The notes under the pieces are model-generated. The model worked only from the letters and a program-made list of their open reading frames with translations. It did not search any database and had not been told where the DNA came from. From assembly GCA_003216815.1 (NCBI GenBank), contig QCIG01000010.1, positions 1-59,124 of the forward strand: a DNA stretch of 59,124 bases, written 5' to 3'. The translations under genes and the position numbers were made by a program. This DNA comes from Prochlorococcus sp. AG-402-K14 (lineage in GTDB: Bacteria > Cyanobacteriota > Cyanobacteriia > PCC-6307 > Cyanobiaceae). This document shows positions 8,336-17,905 of the stretch, in pieces. Positions within the stretch are counted from its first letter, which is position 1; each line of letters starts with the position of its first letter.

Positions 8336-9352
8336 TTACTTATTTACATAAATTGTTTGTGTCGGATATGCAAAACTAATTTTCTCAATTTCGAACTTTT
8401 TCATGATTTCTAGATTAATTTCTTGTTGAGCTGACATCGCTTGAACATAATCACTTGTGGGGATGTAATAAACAAGTTCAAAATCAAGACTGCTATTTGC
8501 AAATTCGATAAAATGGCATCTATCAAAGATAGCATTTTCAGTTTTATCTACGATATTTTTAATCATGTTAGGTATATTTTTTGTTTGCTCATATGTAGTT
8601 TCATAGACCACACCTAATTTGTGAACAAGTCTCCTTTGCTTCATCTCAGCATAATTTGAGATGACTCCATTTGTGAGTCTACTATTGCTCATAACTATTG
8701 ATTCTCCGTTAATACTTCTTAAGCGTGTTGATCTAACACCCACTCTCTCCACTTTTGCCCAGATCCCATCAATATGAATAAACTGTCCACTTTGAAATGG
8801 TTTGTCAAGAAGGATTGTTATGTATTCAAAGAATTCTTGAACTGGTTCCTTTAAAGCGAGGCCAGCTCCAATACCACCTGCACTTAAAAGTGCCCAAATA
8901 GCTGCCATTTGGACACCCATATTTTGTAGATAAAAAATAACTCCGATACTCCACACAGAAGCCCCAACCATTGGACTAAGTGAACGAATCATTTCGCTGA
9001 TCGATTGATCATTAATTTTGCTAGCCCATCTTTGAATTATTTTTAAAAAGACTCTATTTATAAATCTGACTATATAAATAAGGCATATAAATTTACTAAT
9101 GCCAATTAATGTCTTGTCTACTACTCCACCAATAAGTAAAACTTTCCATCCAACAATGAAACTTAAGATAAAACCTAAGGGTTTAATAGTATCAAGTAAA
9201 AGACCAGCTAAATAGTCATCTGTGTTGCTTTTTGTGGTAGAGGTTATTTTCCTTAAAACCTTTTTAAGGATCTTTGGACTTACTAGTGAAATAATGCAAC
9301 CTATACTGAAAGTAAGTAAAGAAATTATTAGATTTTTATAAAAATCATCCAT
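8336..9352 (-). CDS. Small-conductance mechanosensitive channel, MscS family
   Basis: 338 aa. Several hydrophobic helices occupy the first half; the pore-lining helix and hinge are recognisable in 'LSAGGIGAGLALKEPVQEFF', followed by the MscS beta-domain signature (FQSGQFIHIDGIWAKVERVG ... LRSINGESIVMSNSRLTNGV) and the alpha/beta C-terminal cage domain. It is a plasma-membrane channel that releases solutes on hypo-osmotic shock. It lies near an StpA-like compatible-solute gene (11.7-12.9 kb), which fits osmotic function. A hairpin (CAATCT / AGATTG) and an A10 run sit just upstream of its start. Length is close to that of E. coli MscS plus one extra helix pair. Confidence 0.9.
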   Translation of the reverse strand: MDDFYKNLIISLLTFSIGCIISLVSPKILKKVLRKITSTTKSNTDDYLAGLLLDTIKPLGFILSFIVGWKVLLIGGVVDKTLIGISKFICLIYIVRFINRVFLKIIQRWASKINDQSISEMIRSLSPMVGASVWSIGVIFYLQNMGVQMAAIWALLSAGGIGAGLALKEPVQEFFEYITILLDKPFQSGQFIHIDGIWAKVERVGVRSTRLRSINGESIVMSNSRLTNGVISNYAEMKQRRLVHKLGVVYETTYEQTKNIPNMIKNIVDKTENAIFDRCHFIEFANSSLDFELVYYIPTSDYVQAMSAQQEINLEIMKKFEIEKISFAYPTQTIYVNK

Positions 9353-9418
9353 GATTTCAAGTCAATCTTCTTTAGATTGCCCAAAAAAAAAAGATTTGTC
9401 TAGATATTTTCTTATTAT

Positions 9419-10027
9419 TTAATTTGAAAATGAATTTTTTAATATTTTACTGAATTCCTTAAATTCTTTTCTATTAGAGGTCTTACATAATTCACATATC
9501 ACACTTTCAGTTGTGCATGGAACTGCTCCAGATAAAATAAGCCTTAAAAAAGCAGTTTCATTGTCTATTTCATTTCTGCTTCCAATAGCATCTCTTGGAA
9601 TTAAGATATTAAAACCTTTTTTTAAAAGATCAATTGATGTCTGGAGGACACATATATGACTCTCAATTCCACAAACTATTATATTTTTAAATTTATATTT
9701 ATTGACATAATTGATAAAGCTCTCATTTTTACTACAACTAAATTCCATTTTTTCGAATTTAGGATATCCCTTTTTCTCTAATATTGGTTCTATGGTTTTA
9801 CCAAGCTTTAGTGGATTCTGTTCTGTAATTGCAATTGGAACATTAAACAAAATAAATGTATCAATAAGCTTATTTATATTAAATATTAATAGTTGATTTT
9901 CATTGATATTGCATATAAGCTTTTCCTGCATATCCATTATAAGTAGTAATGTTTCCTCCTCACGTAATACTTGAATATTATTATATGTATTCTTCTTGAG
10001 ATCTTTGTTTTTAAAAAATTGATCCAT
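9419..10027 (-). CDS. Isochorismatase-family (cysteine hydrolase) protein
   Basis: 202 aa with the family triad visible: Asp32 in LLIMDMQEKL, Lys93 in YPKFEKMEFS, and Cys126 in VVCGIESHICVLQTS (the IESHICV motif is diagnostic). An Asn/Pro cis-peptide region 'GIESHI' precedes the cysteine. Members hydrolyse isochorismate, nicotinamide or other amides; the substrate cannot be inferred from these motifs. The sequence is close to the ycaC/YwoC-like branch. It lies upstream of the mscS gene on the same strand with a 66-bp gap and is divergent from the Fur-family gene. Confidence 0.85.
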   Translation of the reverse strand: MDQFFKNKDLKKNTYNNIQVLREEETLLLIMDMQEKLICNINENQLLIFNINKLIDTFILFNVPIAITEQNPLKLGKTIEPILEKKGYPKFEKMEFSCSKNESFINYVNKYKFKNIIVCGIESHICVLQTSIDLLKKGFNILIPRDAIGSRNEIDNETAFLRLILSGAVPCTTESVICELCKTSNRKEFKEFSKILKNSFSN

Positions 10028-10126
10028 ATGAGGATATTTTTTAGTTTGTTTAAATATAAATCATTTAGCAGGATTAGACATTATTTTACAAAAATATTCT
10101 ATTTATGTTTTCAATGTTGCAAGCAG

Positions 10127-10152
10127 TTCTCATTACGCTAGGCTATTGAGAA
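10127..10152. promoter_or_regulatory. Inverted repeat just upstream of the Fur-family gene
   Basis: TTCTCATTA and TATTGAGAA form an 8-of-9 inverted repeat with an 8-nt spacer, ending 13 bp before the preferred TTG start of the Fur-family regulator. The position suits an autoregulatory operator or overlap with a promoter. It does not match the standard Fur box or the TGATAAT-type Zur box, so the assignment is tentative. Confidence 0.35.
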
Positions 10153-10165
10153 AGCAAGGTTGATA

Positions 10166-10624
10166 TTGATTGTTCCTACTTCTTATCGCACACACCCTTC
10201 TCCTTTGGAGTCAGGTCTTCGTCTTGATGGCAAACGGATGACCCCTCAAAGGAAAAGGGTTCTTTCCTTGTTTGAAGAAATTGGTTCTGGAATACATCTC
10301 AGTGCGGAAGAAGTCCATTCCAAATTGACAAGTTCTGGAGAGAGGGTATCTCTTGCAACTATTTATAGAACTTTAAAACTCTTAGTCAAGATGACTTTTC
10401 TTAATGAGCTTGATTTAAGTGAGGGTGGAAATAGATTTGAGTTGTTAAGTCATGACCATCCAGATCATCACCATTTGATTTGTATTCGTTGCGGAAGAAC
10501 AGAAGAGTTTGAAAATAATGAAGTTATCAATGCTGGTAAAGCTGCAGCAAAGAATTTTGGATTTAAATTATTAGAGTCATCGTTAAATGTAAGAGCTGTA
10601 TGTCCATTGTGTATAAATAAATAA
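10166..10624 (+). CDS. Fur-family metal-responsive transcriptional regulator
   Basis: 152 aa from TTG at 10166, chosen because AAGG lies 6 nt upstream; another in-frame TTG at 10160 would add two residues. The winged-helix DNA-binding domain (residues about 20-90: MTPQRKRVLSLFEE ... SLATIYRTLKLL) and the His-rich dimerisation/metal domain (HDHPDHHHLICIRCG) are canonical. Two CxxC pairs (Cys106/Cys109 and Cys146/Cys149) form the structural zinc site. It could be Fur, Zur or PerR; the residues seen do not separate these. It would repress iron, zinc or peroxide genes. The ArsS-like gene converges on it 9 bp away. Confidence 0.9.
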   Translation: MIVPTSYRTHPSPLESGLRLDGKRMTPQRKRVLSLFEEIGSGIHLSAEEVHSKLTSSGERVSLATIYRTLKLLVKMTFLNELDLSEGGNRFELLSHDHPDHHHLICIRCGRTEEFENNEVINAGKAAAKNFGFKLLESSLNVRAVCPLCINK

Positions 10625-10633
10625 GTCTATTTT

Positions 10634-11578
10634 TTAACTTAAGGCACCTCCACAACTTGAACCTGCTCCAGCGGTACAACCAAAACAATGATTTCCTATT
10701 GAAATCGGATTATTCTTTAAAGATACAAGTGGAATTAAAAGATCATCTAAATGATTTATTTCGTCATTTCTCTTCATTCCAAGCTGCTGGTTAAAATCAC
10801 AATCATATAGATAGCCTTTCCAATCCACGCTGAGAGTAGTTTTACACATTACTGAGTTAAGATTTCTAGAATTATGATTATCTTTAAGTAATTGATTATA
10901 TTCTTTTAGCTTTCCTATTAAATTAAGATATTTTTCATACCTATTAATTGGCATATTAGCTAACACAAATAAATTTGAGAAAAAGATTCCATATCTATCT
11001 TTAAGTTCTTGCCTATATGTATCTTCTAATTCTTTTTGAGAAGGTGGAAGTTGTGGACCACTGGGGTTATAAACTAGATTTAATATAAGACCCTTCTCAT
11101 TAATACCGTAGCCATAGGAATTAAGCTGTTTAAGAGCCAGGATGCTTTTTTCAAATACACCTTTTCCTCTTTGTTTATCAACATTTTCTTGACGATAACA
11201 AGGAAGAGAAGCAGTTATTTGTACTCTATTTTTAGCTAAGAAATTTGCTAATTTTTCATGACCTGGTTCTGTAAGTATTGTTAAATTGCATCTGTCCATA
11301 ACTTCAACACCAAGACTTCTCACCTCTTTTACTAAATACTTAAATTTAGGATGCAGTTCAGGAGCCCCCCCCGTAATATCTAACAACTTTATATTGTTAG
11401 CCTTTATAACTTTTGGAATAAGTTTTATTATATCATCGCTCATCATTTCTGTTCTAGTTGGACTGGAATTAACATGACAATGACTGCAAGATTGATTACA
11501 TTTATAACCTATATTTATTTGTAATGTTTCAAGATAACCTCTTTTTATCTTTGGAAATTCTGTTGCAACTATTTCCAT
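10634..11578 (-). CDS. arsS: Radical SAM protein, ArsS-like (arsenosugar biosynthesis family)
   Basis: 314 aa. CxxxCxxC for the [4Fe-4S] cluster is at Cys27, Cys31 and Cys34 (YKCNQSCSHCH); 'LDITGGAPE' is the GGE-type SAM motif. The middle (DRCNLTIL, ASLPCY, GVFEKSI, NLVYNPSGPQLPP) and the Cys-rich C-terminus (CFGCTAGAGSSCGGAL) are diagnostic of the ArsS family, in which some members elsewhere carry selenocysteine in the tail. ArsS acts after ArsM arsenite methyltransferase in making arsenosugars; no arsM is in this window. Here the tail position is Cys. It converges on the Fur-family gene and lies 90 bp downstream of the StpA-like gene, same strand. The specific substrate is inferred from family. 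Confidence 0.85.
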   Translation of the reverse strand: MEIVATEFPKIKRGYLETLQINIGYKCNQSCSHCHVNSSPTRTEMMSDDIIKLIPKVIKANNIKLLDITGGAPELHPKFKYLVKEVRSLGVEVMDRCNLTILTEPGHEKLANFLAKNRVQITASLPCYRQENVDKQRGKGVFEKSILALKQLNSYGYGINEKGLILNLVYNPSGPQLPPSQKELEDTYRQELKDRYGIFFSNLFVLANMPINRYEKYLNLIGKLKEYNQLLKDNHNSRNLNSVMCKTTLSVDWKGYLYDCDFNQQLGMKRNDEINHLDDLLIPLVSLKNNPISIGNHCFGCTAGAGSSCGGALS

Positions 11579-11668
11579 ATGAATAAATATACAATTAGTA
11601 CCTTACAAGCATTATAGTAAAAATATTTATTCACGTTCCAATATTTTATAAAGTCTTTCACTAATACT

Positions 11669-12862
11669 CTAGAAGTTACTAGCTAACTGTTTAAACCACT
11701 CTATATATTCTTCTGGTCCATCATTTATAATCATGTTGAATTTTAAAATATCATTGGGGTCACTAATACCTGTCATATCAGATTTATGAACTTTTGGTCT
11801 AAAAACCTGATCATTACAACTATTAACGAAAATAACTTGATTTGCTTTGTTGTATGACTCTCCTAATCTTTGAATCAAAGTTAAGAAACCGCGGTCACTT
11901 CCTCCTCTTAACCAAGAGTTGGTTTCATCATCCTTTACCGAAGTAACTGTATCTCCAACTCCAATAAGAAGGGGCATTTGATCACTTGGAATTCTTTCTT
12001 TGCATAAATTTACTAATTCATTAATTGTCTTTGGAGCATTCCTGACGTTAAATTCTTTTCCCAAAGGATAATAACCAGTTCTATTTGATATATATTTATT
12101 TAAGAGTAATAAAAGACCTGCTTCTTTTATTGCACCCTTAATAATAAACTGAATATCAGTTGTCCCGAATTCATTTTGAGTCGCATATTTCATTATTTCT
12201 TTCCCTTCTTTTAATCCTAGGTTTGGCATCATATGAAGATAAAAGGAGTTTCCTAAACCAAAACTTTTCGAATCTTCTAGTAACTTATTCATTATCTTTT
12301 CCATAATTAATTGTAACCTTTTTACTTTTTTAAAATCATTTTTTACGTAACTAAATATTTCATTAAAATTTAAAGTTGGAGTGAAGCGAGTATCACATAT
12401 GGCTACATCAATAAATTTATTTCTTAAGTCATCTGATAGATTTGGTAAGAATATTTTTAATTCATTCGTTAACATTGATCTCATTAGCTTTGGTACCTTT
12501 GCTAAGAAGTTAATCTCATGATCTTTGAGACCTGGATGGGATAAATTACTGAATTTATCTTGAAACTCAACTCCGCAAGCAGCAAGACCAGGTAGATATA
12601 GTCCATTATCTTTTGCTTCTGTTTTTGAATTAAGTGCCTTTTCAACTAATCTATTAACACCTCTTCTCCCTTCATGCTCTCCACAGGTTAATACTGAAAA
12701 TTTCTCTTTTAATTTTGATACAGCCCTAACATAGTCTCTGTTGATCTCTCTTTTGAGTGGGTCTTGTACTAATGGAATACATACGCCATCTAGGTCCTGA
12801 ACTATTAGAGTGTTTTCTGTATTTATTATAATGCTTGTAACTTCTTCTTTTGTCTTAAACAT
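11669..12862 (-). CDS. stpA: Glucosylglycerol-3-phosphate phosphatase, StpA/GgpP-like
   Basis: 397 aa. The HAD-type start QDLDGVCIPLVQDPL (Asp23, Asp25) and the overall sequence (TCGEHEGRRGVNRLV, LPGLAACGVEFQ, IGVGDTVTSVKDD, RGGSDRGFLTLIQRLG, INDGPEEYIEW) fit the cyanobacterial salt-tolerance phosphatase family, about 400-420 aa. StpA dephosphorylates glucosylglycerol-phosphate in osmolyte synthesis. The partner synthase ggpS is not in this window, so either it lies elsewhere or this protein acts on a related sugar phosphate. It is divergent from a dehydrogenase-kinase pair across 171 bp. Family call is by eye and fairly confident; substrate is less so. Confidence 0.78.
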   Translation of the reverse strand: MFKTKEEVTSIIINTENTLIVQDLDGVCIPLVQDPLKREINRDYVRAVSKLKEKFSVLTCGEHEGRRGVNRLVEKALNSKTEAKDNGLYLPGLAACGVEFQDKFSNLSHPGLKDHEINFLAKVPKLMRSMLTNELKIFLPNLSDDLRNKFIDVAICDTRFTPTLNFNEIFSYVKNDFKKVKRLQLIMEKIMNKLLEDSKSFGLGNSFYLHMMPNLGLKEGKEIMKYATQNEFGTTDIQFIIKGAIKEAGLLLLLNKYISNRTGYYPLGKEFNVRNAPKTINELVNLCKERIPSDQMPLLIGVGDTVTSVKDDETNSWLRGGSDRGFLTLIQRLGESYNKANQVIFVNSCNDQVFRPKVHKSDMTGISDPNDILKFNMIINDGPEEYIEWFKQLASNF

Positions 12863-13033
12863 TTTACTTGAAGAAGCCTGTAATTCTAATTTTAGTATAA
12901 ATTAAATAATTTACATTTTTATTATAGCTCTTATTCTTAAATAAGTATGTAGATGTATATTGATTTATCATGAGAAACTCTTTTTAATAGATTTCAGTTC
13001 ATTGTATATAATGCACTTGAATGCAAATAAACT

Positions 13034-14575
13034 GTGTTTGAAAAGAATTTAACTAATAGCTTTTTTAATGAGCCTTATTCAAGTGAGCTCCTAGCTATAA
13101 GAATTAAAGAGGTTTTGAATGGAAAAGTAGGATTTTATAGTGTCGGTTTGTACCCAGCCTCTCTTGCCTACAACTGTGCGATGCAAAATAAAGACATAAA
13201 TATTTTATTAGCGCCAAGAAAAGGTAGAGAACTTTTTGGTGCTTTTTGTAATAGTGATCTTTCTGAAATGGATGAAGATATAAAAAATAAAATTCAATCA
13301 ATGGCAATTTCAAGAAATCATACATTAAGGAGATATAATACTCTTGAAGATTTAATCATTAATTGTGAATTAGTTGTTTTAAGTTCAAATAGTAAACATA
13401 TAATAAATGATGTCAATTTAGCATTTAAATTAAGAAAAGAACTTGATCGAGAAAATGTTTTAATTGCTTGCTTGGTAGGTTCATTTTGTCATGATAATGA
13501 TTTAAATGAATCTTTTGTATTATGTGAAAAGTTAAACAATTTAGCTTTCTTTTCTGGATTTCATCGCCATGGTGCACTCCGTAATCCTTTAGATAGCTTT
13601 ACAGCTAATTTTTGTCATCCTGATGCTATGAATGCAATATTAGGTGCGAAATTGTTAAATAAAATTTCTCCAAACATACAAGTTTCTGCAGGTATACATA
13701 ATGTTGAAGGTCAATATATAAAGGCGGCTAAAAATATTTCTTCAATTTTAGCGGGTTTTGGTCATGCCTTTCATAAGAATAATACTGGATTATTGCCAAC
13801 TTTATTAACTTTATTATTAGATCAGTGCTTAGATCAGGCTGCATATGTTTCTATGAGTCGTAAAGATAGAGAAAGTTTGTATGAAAAACAACCTTTTCCA
13901 ATTACTGAACTTGGATATAGCGTCCAACGTATAGAAGCTTCCCTTTTTAAGAATGGTGATTTTGTTCAAGTAAGAGATCATACTTTTAGCCAGTTGACTG
14001 CAATGGTTGCAGATGTAAGAGGGAGCATGATGCTGCCTTCAGTTGGTAGCCCCACCAGGAATTTCCAAGCTGGTGAAGTTTTAGCTAAAAAGATGATTGA
14101 AAATAAAAGATGTCCAGATGGTGTTGAGGAGTTTCTTAGATGGTGTGAAGAAGCTGGCCTTAAACGCGGTGCTTTAGAAGGAATAAATTCTCTAAATTAT
14201 TGGCCACATATCCTGCGGAAATATTTAATTCCTATTAATGATTCCTCAATGATAAATCTTTTATATATTTGTATAATGGGTCCTAAGGGTATCAAAGAAG
14301 ATGTTTATAATGTTATGACAAGTAGTCGTGAACTAACAAATTACTGTCAAGAATCTGTAAAGTCAGTCCATAGTAAAAAGATTTCAGATTCACTAAATAA
14401 TTTCCATTTAAAAAATGCAATTGATTTTATAAGCAAGTCGCTAACTGAGCAAGATCGATTATTATTTGAATTAAATGAGATTGATTTTGATAATCAAAGA
14501 GAATCAGAAAATATGGATATTCACAATAGGGTTATTGATTTTATAGAAAAGTATTTAATTAAATATAATTCATAA
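13034..14575 (+). CDS. Divergent GpsA-like NAD(P)-dependent dehydrogenase
   Basis: 513 aa from a GTG. The N-terminal part reads as a degenerate Rossmann domain (GKVGFYSVGLYPASLAYNCA near residue 30). The C-terminal part looks like the 6-phosphogluconate/GpsA-type helical domain: SAGIHNVEGQYIKAAKNIS resembles the 'GALKNV.AI..G' region, and ADVRGSMMLPSVGSPTRNFQ resembles the 'GDL..TC.S..SRN' region of glycerol-3-phosphate dehydrogenase. It is much longer than GpsA (about 330 aa), with an extra C-terminal helical portion of about 130 residues. The substrate is unknown. The kinase-like gene starts 10 bp downstream, so the two form an operon. Confidence 0.55.
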   Translation: MFEKNLTNSFFNEPYSSELLAIRIKEVLNGKVGFYSVGLYPASLAYNCAMQNKDINILLAPRKGRELFGAFCNSDLSEMDEDIKNKIQSMAISRNHTLRRYNTLEDLIINCELVVLSSNSKHIINDVNLAFKLRKELDRENVLIACLVGSFCHDNDLNESFVLCEKLNNLAFFSGFHRHGALRNPLDSFTANFCHPDAMNAILGAKLLNKISPNIQVSAGIHNVEGQYIKAAKNISSILAGFGHAFHKNNTGLLPTLLTLLLDQCLDQAAYVSMSRKDRESLYEKQPFPITELGYSVQRIEASLFKNGDFVQVRDHTFSQLTAMVADVRGSMMLPSVGSPTRNFQAGEVLAKKMIENKRCPDGVEEFLRWCEEAGLKRGALEGINSLNYWPHILRKYLIPINDSSMINLLYICIMGPKGIKEDVYNVMTSSRELTNYCQESVKSVHSKKISDSLNNFHLKNAIDFISKSLTEQDRLLFELNEIDFDNQRESENMDIHNRVIDFIEKYLIKYNS

Positions 14576-14585
14576 ATTAAATCAC

Positions 14586-15749
14586 ATGGATTACAAAAAA
14601 TTAAATTTTATTATTCAAAATTTTTTTTCTAATACTGAAGTATTAAGTATAGATAAGGTAAACTCTGGTTTAATTAATAATACTTTTATCGTAGAACATT
14701 TATCTGATGGGATAAAGTCTAAATTTATTTTGCAAAGTCTTAGTAATGTTTTTGAATCACATGAGTTAGTTAATATTAATCATAAATTAATAACAGATCA
14801 TATTACTGAAAGAATAAAAAACAGCAATTTTAATTTTGATCTTAAAAGATGGTCAGTGCCAAATTTAATAAGGTGCAAGTCAAATAATCTTTTTGTTTTT
14901 CCTTTTGAGTCTAATTTTTGGCGAGCGATGATATATATAGATCAAACTCTAAGTGTAGAGTTTTTAGAAGATGAGGAGATGGCTTATCAAACAGGAATTG
15001 GCCTTGCTAAATTTCATTTGATTTGTTCTGATTTAGATTGCTCTAAAATTGAAAGCAGTGTAAAGAATTTCCATAATACAAAATATTATATTGATAAATA
15101 TATCATGATTCTTGAAAATTTTAATTTTAATAAATTAAATAGAAAAGTAGATCAAAGGCTCCAAGACTTAATACTTTGTTTGTCTAATCATCTAGGCATT
15201 GCTGAATCCTTGCTTATTTCTTTAGAGGAGAATTCAATAGATTATAATGTTATTCATGGAGATCCTAAGCTGAATAACTTTCTTTTTGATATAAAATATA
15301 AATATGTAGTTTCTTTGATTGATTTAGATACGGTATCTTCTGGATATCTTCTTACTGATCTGGCTGATTGTATTCGTTCAATTTGTAATTTAGCTGGCGA
15401 GGACCCTAAAAATAAAGATAATATTTACTTTGATATTAACTCCTGTAAGTATTTTCTAAAGGGCTATTTATCCATAATTAAATCACAGGTAAATTATTCT
15501 TTTGAATTTCTTCCTGAATTTATTTATTTAATAATCTTTGAATTAACTATTAGATTCTTGACAGATTTCTTAGAATCAAATAGGTATTTTAGAATTAAAT
15601 ATAAAAATCATAATTTATTTAGAGCAGAGGTTCAATATCGTCTTTTATGTAGTTTCCTTGCGCAGATTCCCAATTTGACACATGTGCTTAATGAGATGGG
15701 CTTTCCTTCGAGTTCAACTTTTGTCTCAAATGTACAAAATTTTATTTAG
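14586..15749 (+). CDS. Aminoglycoside-phosphotransferase-fold kinase, N-acetylhexosamine kinase-like
   Basis: 387 aa protein-kinase-fold small-molecule kinase. The catalytic loop HGDPKLNN (residues 224-231, with Asp226 and Asn230/231) and the metal-binding IDLDTV (246-250) are clear; the phrase 'SGLINNTF' near residue 27 is the nucleotide loop. The 'IDLDTV..G....DLADCIRS' arrangement resembles bacterial NahK N-acetylhexosamine 1-kinases and related sugar kinases more than antibiotic phosphotransferases. It would phosphorylate a sugar or amino sugar in the cytosol using ATP. It follows the GpsA-like gene by 10 bp, so both probably act on the same metabolite. The precise substrate is not known. 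Confidence 0.72.
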   Translation: MDYKKLNFIIQNFFSNTEVLSIDKVNSGLINNTFIVEHLSDGIKSKFILQSLSNVFESHELVNINHKLITDHITERIKNSNFNFDLKRWSVPNLIRCKSNNLFVFPFESNFWRAMIYIDQTLSVEFLEDEEMAYQTGIGLAKFHLICSDLDCSKIESSVKNFHNTKYYIDKYIMILENFNFNKLNRKVDQRLQDLILCLSNHLGIAESLLISLEENSIDYNVIHGDPKLNNFLFDIKYKYVVSLIDLDTVSSGYLLTDLADCIRSICNLAGEDPKNKDNIYFDINSCKYFLKGYLSIIKSQVNYSFEFLPEFIYLIIFELTIRFLTDFLESNRYFRIKYKNHNLFRAEVQYRLLCSFLAQIPNLTHVLNEMGFPSSSTFVSNVQNFI

Positions 15750-15804
15750 GGTTTTCAGAATACCCATGTTGTCACTAAAGTGAAATTGATATTTATTTTT
15801 TCTA

Positions 15805-16500
15805 GTGGCAAAGGAATTAACCCATAGGGCCGATGAGCTTAAACAATTAGGTTGGAATCAGGAAGATTTGTACAAGTATATTGAATTATGGGATTACAGG
15901 CAGAGATGGGGCTCTATCAATTTAGAGAGGGAAGATAGGCAGTTCTTGAGAAAAGCGGAATCTTTATTACCTGAAATTTCTAAAAATAAAGTTTCAGTTA
16001 AAAAACCACTTAAGGAGAAATCATATTATTGCTGGATTAAGTATTTTTTAAATGAAATGAATAATTTTGAGTTAACCAAAAATGTAGAGGATGGCATGAG
16101 GGGAGTTTGGCCCATTTTCCTAGAAGAAGAACTTCGGATAATTGATTATTATGAGCCTGTCTTGGGTTTGCCAGATACTATAAAAGCTAAATTAATTGGA
16201 TCTATTAGGGAAAATTTACTTAAGGAAGCTTTGCAGGACTATAAGAAATCAATAGTTACAATGCAATTTGATTTTCAAGCAACTTTAGCTAATGCTAAAT
16301 CTGATGGTAAAAATTCTAGTTGGCGACATCTCAGAGATGGTGATTTTGAGAAAGATCAAGACTATCAAATTATTGATAAAACATGTGTTCTAGAATTTCG
16401 TAAAAAAGTTAATGAAAAACTTTTATCATTTATCAAAGAAAATTTCCCATCTCTAGCTGATACAGATAAATCTTTACCTCCTAATGATTGGATACATTAA
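15805..16500 (+). CDS. Conserved-looking hypothetical protein
   Basis: 231 aa from GTG at 15805 (VAKELTHRADEL). The protein is soluble and highly charged, with a Trp/Tyr-rich N-terminal part (LGWNQEDLYKYIELWDYRQRWG) and a helical C-terminal half. No motif or named domain is recognised. Gene length, codon use and the clean ending (LPPNDWIH) argue that it is real. It follows the kinase gene by 55 bp on the same strand and precedes metY by 51 bp, so it may belong to either unit. No signal peptide or membrane segment is seen. Confidence 0.7.
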   Translation: MAKELTHRADELKQLGWNQEDLYKYIELWDYRQRWGSINLEREDRQFLRKAESLLPEISKNKVSVKKPLKEKSYYCWIKYFLNEMNNFELTKNVEDGMRGVWPIFLEEELRIIDYYEPVLGLPDTIKAKLIGSIRENLLKEALQDYKKSIVTMQFDFQATLANAKSDGKNSSWRHLRDGDFEKDQDYQIIDKTCVLEFRKKVNEKLLSFIKENFPSLADTDKSLPPNDWIH

Positions 16501-16539
16501 GTAGCCATTTCCCAACTTCTGTGGCTAAAAAGAAAATAG

Positions 16540-17883
<1,344 letters not shown>

Positions 17884-17887
17884 TTTT

Positions 17888-17897
17888 AAAAGGAGGT
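17888..17897 (+). promoter_or_regulatory. Near-perfect Shine-Dalgarno site of metA
   Basis: AAAAGGAGGT lies 8 nt before the metA ATG. It is worth noting because most starts in this window have little or no Shine-Dalgarno sequence; this one suggests strong independent translation of metA behind metY. Confidence 0.85.
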
Positions 17898-17905
17898 ATA
17901 TAGAT

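Noticed and set aside
9353-9418. Terminator between the isochorismatase-like and mscS genes (hairpin with an adjacent A10/T10 run)
   Set aside because: In the transcribed (minus) direction the T-run precedes the stem, the wrong order for an intrinsic terminator.
10634-11578. Selenocysteine insertion in the ArsS-like protein
   Set aside because: No in-frame TGA in the tail; all positions are Cys or Gly and the frame closes normally.
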